Positions 24,396 to 35,104 of a DNA stretch of 64,000 nt are shown piece by piece. Positions within the stretch are counted from its first letter, which is position 1. Each line of letters starts with the position of its first letter. The DNA lies in NCBI GenBank assembly GCA_003116995.1, contig BDSL01000078.1, positions 1 through 64,000 of the forward strand, written 5' to 3'. The translations under genes were made by a program, and so were the position numbers. The notes below the pieces were generated by a model, which ran no database searches, was not told where the DNA came from, and saw nothing but the letters and a program-made list of their open reading frames with translations. Source of the stretch: Yamagishiella unicocca (taxonomy: Eukaryota; Chlorophyta; Chlorophyceae; Chlamydomonadales; Volvocaceae).

Positions 24396-27300
24396 ATGCT
24401 CGACCCATTATCCCGGCTGGCCTACACGGCACATGTCCTGTCTCAGAAGGCTTCTGGCCAGCTTCAGCATCATCAGCAGCCAGCTCACGGACGCGACGAA
24501 ATCTTGTCCGACCCAGAAGCTGATGGCGTCACGGCGGATCACGGCGACGACGGCGCATACAGTGATGACGAGGACCATGGCGGATACGGCAGTGCCGTAA
24601 TGGACGACCCTTCAACCGACAACGACGCCGCTGCCGGTAGTGGGGGTGCCGGCAGGGCAGGGCTGTATGACGGTAGTTGGCGCCTGCCTTCTCTGGATAG
24701 AGCTGGATCGGCCCCCGGCCGGAATCTGCCACCCGTCTCCCCGCTTAGCGGCGGCTACGGGGGTCTTGGTGACCGCGGCCGGGAACGGGAGCGAGGGGGC
24801 CGGAGGGCGGCCAGCCCCAGCGCTGATGGGGGGGAAGAGGGGTCACAGGGCGGTGGCGCCAGCGGCGGCGGCAGCAAGCGGCACGGCAGCCGGCGGCCAG
24901 TGCAGTTTTGGGCTCCATTCAATGGTGAGTACGTCAATGTTCGGAACGGAAGGTGTGCTGTGATTTCTCTCGCGGGCGCATTGCAAGGTTGCAGGAGCCG
25001 AGCAGACGTGAGGAGGCAGCCCAGTGTTTAGCCTGCCCTAGGCGTAGTCCTAATCCTAGTCCTCAATGCTTTGAAGCCGGCTGCCCGAACCAGCATGCCA
25101 CCACGACACCGCCCTTCCGTCGCCTGCCTATCACTTCGCCACCGTGTCGTTGCCCATTCCCCTCCTTGCGCCTCCCATCTGATCCAAACGTGTGCGTGCC
25201 ATACGCACCATTCGACACACGCCAAGCAATCTGACTAACGTGCACCTCATCACGCCCTGCTCTTGTCGTCACCAGACTGGTGGCGCAGCGAGCTGGAACG
25301 CACGGGCAAGCGCCCGACAGCTGACGTTGTGGGCGAATGGTATGCGACCCACTCGGCGACATGCTGGGGTGCGGACGCGCCATCCCTGGAGGAGACGCGC
25401 ACGCACGCCAAGTGCCTCCGCTCCGTGGGTTCTATCCGCGAGTACTTCCGTACTTACCGCGCGCGCAAGAAGGCGCGACAGGAGGTGCGTGGTGGATGGG
25501 TGGCATGGTGGCCCTGAGCTGAAGGGCCCGGCTCGGAGTGCCGCAGGAGTGTGGGTCAGGAACTGGCTGGGGAACGATGCAGACGCGTTGATTATTGAGA
25601 CTCATCGGCCTATCGTAGCCACGATGTAGCCAGCCCCGCAACCAGTGCGTGGCTTCTGCTGTCAGCTCCGGCTCTCTTCAGGCTAGCCACCGCATCCAGC
25701 TCCCCTCGGATCGCTCCGATGGGCGTCCTGGCCATACCGCCGCCGTCCTTGCCCGCAACCAGTGCGTGGCTTCTGTCCGTGTCCGCCATAGCCTAGTGGC
25801 AACTGTGAGCCACGTAAGGTTCACAACAACATGCGGCGCCCCTCCTTCCATCCGCAGGACTTGCCGCTTTCCAATGGCGCAGGCGCCGCTGCGTTAGCAG
25901 CGGCTGGTCTTAGTGGCGGCCTGCAAAATCTGGCGGCCCTGTCGTCGCTCCTTCCGCAGCTGTCGCAGCTCAACTCCCTGGGCCTAACCCCCCTCCAGAT
26001 GGTTGCTGCTGCCGCCGCCGCGTCCAAGGGTGGTCCAGCCGCCGCCGCTGCGAGCCTTCTTGGCTTCCAGGACATGACCGCAGCCGCCAGCCCCGGCCCC
26101 GAGGGCGTGATGGGCACACCGCCGCCAGGAGGCGCGGGATACTCCGCCGGCAGAGCTAGCAGCGGCTATCACGGTCCCACTTCACCGTACGGCATGGCGC
26201 ACGACACCGGCTGCGCGCCGTTGGCCCTGCTTCCACCTCCGGAAGACAACTCTACCCCCCCCGCCCCCGCTGATGGAGCCCTGGTGCCTCACCAGGCGGC
26301 AGCGCCGCCGGCTTTGACCATCACCACCGGCAGCGGCTCCATGGGGCGACCACTCCCCCTCGGTCGCGAAGCACCCGGCCGCCCCGCCAGGACGGCACCC
26401 GTCACCACCATCGGCTCTCCGCACACAGGCATCAAGCGGGAGCACAGCGGCGGTGGAGTCGGTGGTGGCGTGAACTTCGCGTCTGAGGGTGGCTGCGCCC
26501 CGGGACCTGCCGGCACCGCGAACACCTTTGCAGCCGGCTCCACGGCCAACAACGGCTTCAAGATTACCAGCGGCGGCGGTGGTGTCGCACGTGAGTCCGC
26601 CGCCGGTGCGCAGGAGGAGGCGTTTTCGTTCCAGGTTGCTTCAGCATGTAACAGGTCCGAGGGCGGCAGGTCATCTGGCTCCACGCCCTCCATGCAGTTT
26701 GGCTCCGGAACCATGCGGCAGGCTGGCATGCTGCCGCAGCAGCTGCTCGCGTGCATGTCGTACGGCGACGGCTCAGCGGTCATCCAGATCACACCGCGTA
26801 CGGCGACGGCGGCCAGCCCCAACCCGCAGCAGCAGCTGCAGGCACAGCAACAGAAGTGGAACCACAATCCCGCAGGTTCTAACGGAATCAACGGTCACAA
26901 CTGCGCCATGGCCGCAGACGGCGCCGCTAGGAAAGCAATGGATAGCGCCAGCCCTCTTCCTAATACCGGCGGCGGCATCGGCCGCTGCCATGCGTCGCCC
27001 TTTGCCAGCCACTCTGCAAGCCCACTCGATGTCGCTGGTCTAGCAGACCAGGGAGAGCGCCAGGGAGGGCAGCAATTGTACAAAACACGCCCAAGCGCTG
27101 GGCCCACGGCGGGCAGTACCGGTGGCGGCAGCGTCTCTGAAACGCCGCCGCCTCAGCAGGAGCAGCTTATGACACTGCCATCGTTTTCCTTGTCACTTGC
27201 ATCTATGCCGTCTGCGGACGCTGTCCCCGGCCGGACCTCTGTTCAAGTCCGGCACACGACCTCGCAGCCGGCCCCGACCACCGGTTTCCCGCATCACGCA

Positions 27301-28775
27301 AACTCCGCTGTGAAGCCGTCGCCGGGAGGGCCCCTGTCGCACGCGCAGCAGCAGCAGGTGCATCTACATAACCAGCAGGTGCAACAGCAGCGCCAACAGC
27401 ACCATCAGCAGCTGCAACAACAGCAGCAGCTGCATCAACAACAGCAGCTGCAACAACAACAGCAGCAGCAGCAGCGCCAACAACAACAGCTGCACCAGCA
27501 TCAACAGCGCCAACAGCAGCAGCAACAACAGCGCCAGCAGCAACAACAGCAGCATTCGCCCCAATACCAGCATCAAGTGGGCGCTTGCGGCCCAAACACT
27601 TCTCAGTCCCAGGTCCAGGGACACAGCCAGGGGCACAGCGACGCCCAGCAGTCGGCCGCAGCTGCTGTCGCCGCCGCTTCGGCGGCAGCCGCCTCTTCAG
27701 CGGCGGCAGCAGCAGCGGTGCCCAGCCTGAGGTCGCTGCTGGCTAGACCGGACGGCGAGATCTGCGGGCTACTCCACGAGCTGCAGCACGACCAGTTGGT
27801 GCTGCTACTGCTGCGCGCGGTGGCCATGGTACGGCAGAAAAAGGCCCACGAGGAGCGGCTGATGGACGAGCTTGCACAGGCGAGTTTTAAGGGTGTGGCA
27901 AGCCGGGCGTTTGGATTGGCAGTTTGGGATGTTTCGCGCTGAAATCGATCTCGATCGGAGTGAATAAGTAAATCTGTTAGTCGCATGCCTCGAGCCGTGC
28001 TTGCTGTTTTTCTCCAAACTCCTACCTACGTAATCGCTGTGCGTAGTCATGAATCGCGCGCAACAACGAACACGCCGTCCGTTGCCCGGCCCCCTTTGCA
28101 CTCTGTCAGGTGCTGGAGCAGCAGGGCAACCTGCAGGCGCAGCTGCACACCCAGCGCATGGAGACCGCAAGGATGTATCGGGCGATAATGGCTATGCGCG
28201 ACGCACGCAGCAGCGGAGGCGGCGGGACGGCCGCCACCACCGCCGCGGCGGCGGCCGCGGCAACAGCTGCGGGCGTGGGCTTCACAAGCAGCGCCGCCTC
28301 CCCAGACAATGAGGCGGGTCTAAGCCCTATGGCGACGGAAGCCCAAGGGCGCGCCTCGGCCCCGGGGGCAGGTATGGCGCTGGATGTGCCTGGCGACGGC
28401 GCTGCGCCTGGAAGCCCCTGCCCTTCGGGCCTGGCGACTACTGCAGAGGCAGCGACCGACCGCGAGATGGGCCGAACTTGGACTCTGGGCGCGGGCGCGG
28501 CGACCAGCGGCAGACAGGCAGGCGCCGAGCCGCAGGTCCTGGGGCGGGGTGGCTTTTCAGGAAGCCACTCAGCTGTCAAGGAATGCAGGTCGCCCGCGGG
28601 CGCGGTGGGCGCCGTTGCTCGTTGCCCGGACACTGGGGTTGCGCACACCGGCCCCTCGCACGCCGGGCATGCCGGCGGCGGAGCCTTTGCCAGCGGCGGG
28701 GGCTCGGTTGATGGCGCCGCCGCCAAGGCCGCCCCGTGTAGTGACGGTGGCAGCGGCACGAGCAGCGCCTTCTAG
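24396..28775 (+). CDS. long Gln-rich protein with a homeodomain-like segment (function unknown)
   Basis: Four exons: 24396-24924, 25276-25484, 25858-27879, 28110-28775; about 1141 residues. The N-terminus (ATG at 24396) is acidic, then Gly/Ser/Arg-rich. Splicing exons 1 and 2 makes one folded-looking block (residues ~165-246): VQFWAPFN joined to DWWRSELERTGKRP, then EEWYATH-like helix wording and REYFRTYRARKKARQE. The last piece has the spacing and basic character of a homeodomain recognition helix, but the invariant WFxN residues are absent, so this is resemblance only. Exon 3 encodes Ala/Gly/Ser-rich sequence and a Gln tract (~741-815). Then comes a leucine-rich helix (LLHELQHDQLVLLLLRAVAM) continuing across the last junction into VLEQQGNLQAQLHTQRMETA, a likely coiled coil. 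Overall it looks like a transcriptional regulator. The last intron needs a GC donor at 27880; a phase-compatible GT donor after VAM (27828) would instead drop 17 residues of the coil. Confidence 0.75.
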
Positions 28776-29709
28776 GCGGCGGAAAGGGGGGAGGAGACCG
28801 GCGGGCTTGAACCGTGCTGCTACCTCGAGGTGGCAGTGTGGATGAGACGATGGCGGTGTGGTGCCATGATGGAGGGGTACTACCGGCTAGCCACTACCAA
28901 TGGAGGTGCAAAGGCAAGGGGCTGGCTGGAGTGTCGTTGTGAAGACAACGCAGCCCCGGATAATATAACTTGGGGATGGGCGGGAGCAGCGGTGCACAGG
29001 GGGCCGGGCCGGGTACCAGGGAGCGTCAAAGTGTCTCTCATTCTAGGTTCTGAGCCGACAAAAATGCAGCGGGTGTTTGCAACCTAAGTTCGTTAAGTTA
29101 ACCTACCCGGCTGCGCGAAATCGCAGCGGGTGCTATGCGTGCCATGCAACAAGCGCGTAAGGCTTGTCGTATAGTGCGAAGGTGTATTGTGCGTTATGTG
29201 CCATGCGTCCGAAAAGGGAAACACAGGCATTGCTACTTGATGTGTTACTTTGCGCGACCGCAGTTCACCTTTGCTTGTATTCGTCGCCAATATCAATGGC
29301 ATTGGTCGTGACGATGATTTGTTCGTCCGTACTCAATTGATTCTTCTGCTGCAACATTATAGCGCAGTCGTTCGTTAGAACCTCGCGCGATCCGAGTCGA
29401 CGGACTTTCCTGTGATCCAGAGCTTTAAACTGACTCCCTTAGCGATGGCGGCTTAGTCATAGGGGGCCGTGTAGGCAGTTAGCGCGGTGTTAACTTAACC
29501 GCAGGGCCTTTTATCATGGGTATCTGCTGTGTATCATACTTTTTTTTAGTTTTATCAAATAGGATTTGTACGACGGTCTTACATGGCTTGCCATATTGGC
29601 CATAGTGCTGCATAGCGGTACCAAAGAGCAGCAGCATTCCTTCTTTTCTCCCTCGTTAGCCGCCGGGGCAAACGGCATGCGCCGAGGAGTTGCCGCTGGC
29701 CACAATTTT

Positions 29710-29811
29710 AAACAGGGGCAAAATTACCTTGCCTAGATATTGAGGACATTGCGACATATTAAACAAGGGCAAAACTACCTTGCCTAGATATTGAGGACAT
29801 TGCGACATAGG
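29710..29811 (+). repeat. 51-bp direct tandem duplication
   Basis: AAACAGGGGCAAAATTACCT at 29710 is repeated as AAACAAGGGCAAAACTACCT at 29761. The remaining 31 bases (TTGCCTAGATATTGAGGACA and on) match exactly. Confidence 0.95.
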
Positions 29812-30595
29812 GAGTGTAATCGATGCTCTAGTTACTTCTGTCCGTGCCCGTGTCTCCTCGACCGTTGCCGAGGTTACACCGGATACCGTACATCAAGGGC
29901 ACCAGGATGGCAACAGACCAACCAGCAACCGCCGTCCCTTCCCGCTCCTAGCCTCCGCGGTCCTGAGTGTTGATTCTAGCCCCCTGGCACGTATGTCCCA
30001 AGATCAGCAGCAAGGGGCCAAGCCATGCTTGGTGGTTGTAGCGGGGCCTTACTGTACTGCTTGCTTACCACAACCGTCGTTGTTGACCCACATCTTGGTT
30101 GCATTAATTGGAATTCCATGTCGGCCGCTGATCTCAGCTTGACAGGGCTTGACTGCGTTATTGCGTCTTAATGCCTTTTTCACAGTTCCACTGCCGCTGG
30201 AAGCTTGCTCCGTGCTCTGCTCTGAGCAATGGCACTGCGCTACGCTACAAGCAGAAGCCGGTTCCTGAACACCGACAACAACGAAGAACCGGGTACGAAC
30301 GGTTCCTTGCTTTAGTTCTTACGCACTCCCTCGCAGTCGCCAATGCCACTGTCCTTTTAACAATTCAACTGCTGCACCCAAACGCCAGTCAATCACACCA
30401 CGTACGGCGCTGTTGGACGCCACTTTGCACCCCCTAGGCGTGCGTCCAGTACCCTGCACAAGCGCACGCAACGAAAAGAGTCGCTTGCTTCTTTTTCTTG
30501 AGTTCCTCCATCCCCTCATTCACCTATCCTTCAACGGACATAGCGCTCGTAAAACCGCCTGCACCGCTGTGCGGTGCCTTCCTTCACACATCACA

Positions 30596-30600
30596 TTACA
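30596..30600 (-). promoter_or_regulatory. TGTAA polyadenylation signal
   Basis: TGTAA on the minus strand, 86 bases after the stop codon of the EEP nuclease gene. TGTAA is the usual chlorophyte poly(A) signal and this distance is typical. A pentamer can also occur by chance. Confidence 0.5.
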
Positions 30601-30685
30601 ACGGCACTGCAAGAGCCACAGTGCAGTACAGCGCGCTCAACAGCGCACACCGCGAAAGCAGTCCGGTGCCGCCGCCGCCCAGCCG

Positions 30686-33600
30686 TCACCGCAGTATGAA
30701 GTCCACGACCAGAGACACGTGGTCCGACGGCCAGTCCGCGCACGGCATGCCGTACGGGTAAGACAAGGGGTCGGGAGGGTGCAGTACCCGCAGCGGCGCG
30801 AGCCTGAAACCTCCTCCGCCGCCGCCGCCGGCACCCTCCACATCCTTGTCGCCGCCTCCAGCGGGCCCTCCTCGCCCCGGCGTGTACCACACGAAGTCCA
30901 CCGTCCCAACATACCGCGCGTGCAGCGTGGTGAAGAGGGGCTCCCGGTCCTGCGGGTCGACTGCCGCGTAGGCGCTGCGCAGCTCCAGCGGGTTGCGCAC
31001 CATGGCCGCCTCCGCCAGTTCAGGCCAGGAGGGCCCTGCGGCGGCACTGACACCCCGCCCGCGCCCTTGCCCCTGCCCTCGTCCACGCGGCGTGAGGGCC
31101 AACGGCTGCGGCCCTCGGACGGCGCCGCCATCGCCACGGCCGCTGACTGGGGCCAGATTCGAGTTCCCCTCCGCCGCGTCGGCCCCGTCTCCGGCCTGCT
31201 GCCCCGCCTTCGATGCCGACACCGCCGCCATCGCCTTCGACAACGCCACCTGACCCATAGCGTGAACCAGCTCCTCCGTTTCCCACCTTACGCTGTAGGA
31301 CCTCCGCAGGGTCTCCGTACAATCCCCCGCCGCCTGTGGTTGCTGCTGCCCCTGGCGCTGCCGCCGCCACTCTTCGGTGCTGCCGGGCGGACCATAAGGC
31401 TCCCTGTCCGTGGCTGCGGGGGCGGCGCCGTTCGCAACCCGTGTCGCGACCCCTGATGAAGACGGCGCAAGGTTGTGAGGGATAGATGTGGCGGGTGTAG
31501 GGCCCCACCTGACGAGCCGCGTAGGCCTGCCCGCCTGGGCGTCCCGTTGGAGGCTGGAGTAGCCGTAGCCCTCCACCTGACCTGCTGGGGCAGGGGACGG
31601 GGACGGGGGCAGGGACGGGGGCAGGGCGGGATGGCGCAGCGGTCAGGGTTCCGGAGCCAGGGTGGCGGGTTGGGCTGGCAATGAGCAGTCACCACCGCGG
31701 GAGGTGCGCGGAGTGAACATCAGGACCGCCGCCAGGAGGGAGACGGAGGGACAAGGAGGGACAGGGAGGGTTGTTGGGTGCTGGGAACGGGGGGAGGGGG
31801 AGAGCAAAGGGATCGGAGGAGCAGGTGTTGGAGGGTGCCGGCCCCAGGCCGCCCGCGCTGCCCTCCCTTCCGTCCCGGCCCCAGGCACCCACCCGACAGC
31901 TCGCGGCGATCCTCCCCTGCCAGGTGCAGCTTGCCGTGTCGCAGGAAGCGGTACAGCCCGCTGCCCGGAGCTGCGTTAAAGTCGCCCGCGAAGATGACCG
32001 GCAGCGCTGCCGCCGCCGCCGCCGAAGCTTCCTCCGCCGACTGCGCGGAGACAGCGGAGACCTGCCGTTGCAACGTGTCATCCTCACCGCCGCCGCCACC
32101 GTTGCCGCCCCCAGCGTCTGCCGCCGCCGCCGCCCGCGCCGCCACCTCAGCCAGGATGACCCTCAGCTGGCCTAGCTTGATGTCTCCTCGCTTCGTGTTG
32201 AACAGCACGTGTGTATTTGCCACCCAGAAGCCCCGGCGGAGGTGCTTGGGTAGGGCGGAGGTACTGGGCCCCCCAACGGCAGCCCCCGCGGGTTCCGGAG
32301 CCGCTCCCCGCTGCCGCCCCGGCGTCCGGGGGCGGGCCGAGGGCTCGGGTGCCGCCGCCGCCGTGCGCCCGCCGCCGCCGCTGCCAGCCGTTGGATACGG
32401 CCGGAGAGATGCGATGGCGGCTGCCGCCGCTGAGGTCGCCGCCGCTGTCGCCTCCGCGCCTCCGTCGCCTCCGTCGCCTCCTCCTCCCCGGACAGCATCT
32501 ACATCGCCCTCGCAGCTCTGACGCGTGCGCTTTGGACGCCGAGAGGACTGGTGGTGCTGCTGCTGTTGCGGGCCGCCGGCACCTCCGGCCCCCTCCGCGT
32601 CGTCGCCGCTGCTACAATCGCCAGAGTCACTCCCGGCCCCGCTGCTGCTAGTCGCCTCTACGCCACCGCTACTTTCCAATACCATACCACTGTCCTGCTG
32701 CTTCTTTCCTTCAGCCGCCGTGGTTGCGCGCCCCCCTGGACGCTCACCCGAGCGACCACCACCATCGACGCCGCCGCCGCCCTTCTTCAGCGGTTGTAGG
32801 TGCACAAGTAGGGCCACATTATCCCGCAGATCATGATCCGCCATGTGGATCCTGTGCACGCCGCGGGATCCGGATCCCCGGGATCCGTTCCCGGATCCGG
32901 CGACGCGGAGCCGATCTCGCAGCCACATCGTGGCGCAGCCGTCCCCTCGGCCCCCCGTGCGCTGCAGGTGCACGCCGTCGTACCCCAGCGGCTCCAGCGC
33001 GCTGCGCAGCCCCGGCCAGTCGTCCACCTCCTGCGGGGATAGTGCGTCGTGCGGGGTTGGGTGGATTCGAACCGGCGACCTCGGGTGGGTTCAGGACCTG
33101 CTGCCTGGAACTGTGGCCGGGTGCCACCCGCCTGCACTGAAGCGCGGCGGCTACAGGTGAAACGCGGCGGCCTCATGCTTCCTGCCTTCAACGTAAGGCG
33201 CCCCGTGATGCTTGCGTAGGAAAGGGGTGCAACACCTTCCCGTTGCGGCCCCTTCAACCTTAAGGCCGCGGTAGTAGCCCAGGCAACCCCAGCACGTGCT
33301 GCTGCGGAATATCCCAGCCTGCGCCTTCAACTCCATCCCCCAGCCCCAATCCCGGCCCGCACCTGCAGGCACAGCACATCAGGCCGCTGCGCCGCCACGT
33401 GGCGCGCCACCGCCGCCAGCCTCCGGGGCCACGCCAGACAGTTGGCCGAAGCGTGCGGGTACAACTCAGCGGCGTGGGTGTGGGCCTGCGGGGGGCGCGG
33501 AGCGAGTTCCGGCGCGACGTTGGGACGGGGACGCTGAGGGCAGGTGTTGTACTGCTGCGAAAGGAGAGGTAGACTCGGCGCCGGCTGCGCTGCGACCAGG

Positions 33601-34310
33601 TAGCTGGTTGTGCCGGGGGGTTAAGGGAGGGCACGCGATCCGGACAAGCGGCAGCGGATAGCAGCCTATGAACTTCAAAGTGACATGTGCTCAAGAGGGG
33701 CCGGGAGGCCCCGAGCAAGCAGGACACGGCGGGCAGCTGCCCTCTCGTACACACCCCCGTCATGAAGCATTGATTCAGCGGGCAGCTGCCCTCTCGTATA
33801 CACCCCCCGTCATGATGCATTGATTCAGCTTTCCCCTTTCGCTAAACCCACTCCCATTGAAGAGTTGCTGTATCCCAGTATGCCTTCGAAGGAATTGTGC
33901 TCCGGAACCCGCGACGTCAGTCCCAGCCCACCTACCAGCTCCGCCGCGAGTATGTTCCAGGACATGAAGCGAAAGTTTAGGGAGGCCCTTGGCTGCCCCA
34001 AGCCGGCATCGTGCAGCGGTGTGCTCCATTCGCGAGCATGCGTCGGCTGGGGCGGGTGGCTGGGCCATGTCGACGTAGTCCAGGCCCCAGCAGATACCTG
34101 GAAATGTTGTTCTTGATAAAAGCTGTAGCCATGCTGTCCGATGTGACCCCGACCACTGCGCCCTCCCCGGTCGCCTGTCCAGCGACCACCACCGAAGCGT
34201 CCGCCGCTTGCAGCAATTCCTCCAGACTGCTGGTGTAGAAATCGGCAACCGCTGCCATAGCTGCAGAATCCGCGTTGCGCGAAATGAAAGCACACGTTCT
34301 GAGGTTGCAT
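30686..34310 (-). CDS. CCCH zinc finger fused to a CCR4-type EEP nuclease
   Basis: Four exons with consistent phases, about 843 residues: 34310-33936, 33485-33363, 33030-31893, 31581-30686. Residues 7-26 form a perfect C-x8-C-x5-C-x3-H zinc finger (Cys7, Cys16, Cys22, His26), an RNA-binding type. The rest is an endonuclease/exonuclease/phosphatase fold with all expected landmarks: FMSWNILA (~112), AELYPHAS, PDVLCLQ spliced to EVDDW (catalytic Glu), VANTHVLFNTKRGDIKLGQ, FAGDFNAAPGSGLY, and the final SDHVSLVVDF with the catalytic Asp-His pair. The family (CCR4, Angel, nocturnin) removes mRNA poly(A) tails or processes 3' ends. Two long low-complexity insertions, about 150 Gly/Ser/Gln-rich residues before VANTH and about 190 after LSGQVEGYGY, sit in surface-loop positions. 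The last acceptor is a CAGCAG pair; the second CAG gives the better protein. Confidence 0.88.
33062..33072 (-). other. tRNA-type B-box sequence in an intron
   Basis: The minus strand reads GGTTCGAATCC, a perfect RNA polymerase III B-box, inside intron 2 of the EEP gene. The flanking bases do not pair as a T-arm, and no D-arm or anticodon arm can be folded, so it is not a tRNA gene. It may mark a decayed tRNA-derived SINE or be chance. Confidence 0.3.
33730..33827 (+). repeat. 49-bp direct duplication in an EEP intron
   Basis: CGGGCAGCTGCCCTCTCGTA at 33730 recurs at 33779, each followed by CACCCCC-GTCATGA-GCATTGATTCAG. It lies in intron 1 of the nuclease gene. Confidence 0.95.
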
Positions 34311-35104
34311 TTCCTTCTGCTCTTGCCGGATCAGGACGATGGAGCGCTACTCATTATGATGACATGTATGTTGACGTTACAATGTTGAAGGCGTGTCTAG
34401 CAAATTTTTTGGAACGCGCCGCGCGCAGCACAGCATACTGCAGTTTGATTTTGGCAGGGACACGACTGATGAGAAGCGAAGAACACGTACCCTCGAGATG
34501 GGCGTGTGGCCCTAAAAGGTGTAAAAGCTATCCAGAATTGATAATTATCGCATCATTAGGGGGGGTCCATTTCTGCTGGCCACACCTACAGGCCTGACGG
34601 TCGTCGCCCCAAAGGGAATGAACGCGCTGATAGGTGCGGCTATCTGCACTGTATGAAGCGCGTCTCCGAAGTATTGCTTTTACGTGACGATTTTGGATAA
34701 GGTCGTTCGCACTAAACGGACGAGCGATGGCCATCATGTCGTGCACCTGTGGGAGCTGGGAGGCGAACACGGACGAGTTGCCTAAGAGTACTGCTGCAGC
34801 TGCGGCTATGGTGTACAATGCCCGTAAGCTTGAGCGCTGCTGAGAAGGTCCAGTCGTAACGACCCGTGTTGGTTGTCTAGGGTTGTCGCGGCGGGACCGG
34901 TGGCCCATAGCGAAATGGCCGTCGATGATTACCAGCGTTACGCTGGCGTATTAGCCAACAGTCGACATTCACAAAGCGTCAGCGGGGCTTCAAGCCTATT
35001 CACACCAGCAACGCCCCTCCACCTCCGTTACCCCTCCATTCCAGACCCTCGCCAATGGCCCTACACCAGCCGATCCTAAGCGCACACAGCCGTGTAGCCT
35101 TGTC
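34311..35104. other. intergenic region: EEP 5' side and PIN-likes 3' side
   Basis: The two flanking genes run in the same (minus) direction with 794 bases between them. This space must hold the EEP promoter and the carrier's 3'UTR. No TGTAA signal on the minus strand and no gene were seen. Confidence 0.45.

Larger units (their letters stand above)
28776..30685. other. intergenic region between the Gln-rich and EEP nuclease genes
   Basis: Convergent 3' ends lie here. It contains a 51-bp direct duplication at 29710-29811 and a candidate polyadenylation signal for the minus-strand gene at 30596-30600. Small plus-strand frames such as 30171-30437 show nothing recognisable. The stretch 29100-29760 is AT-richer than the genes. 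Confidence 0.5.
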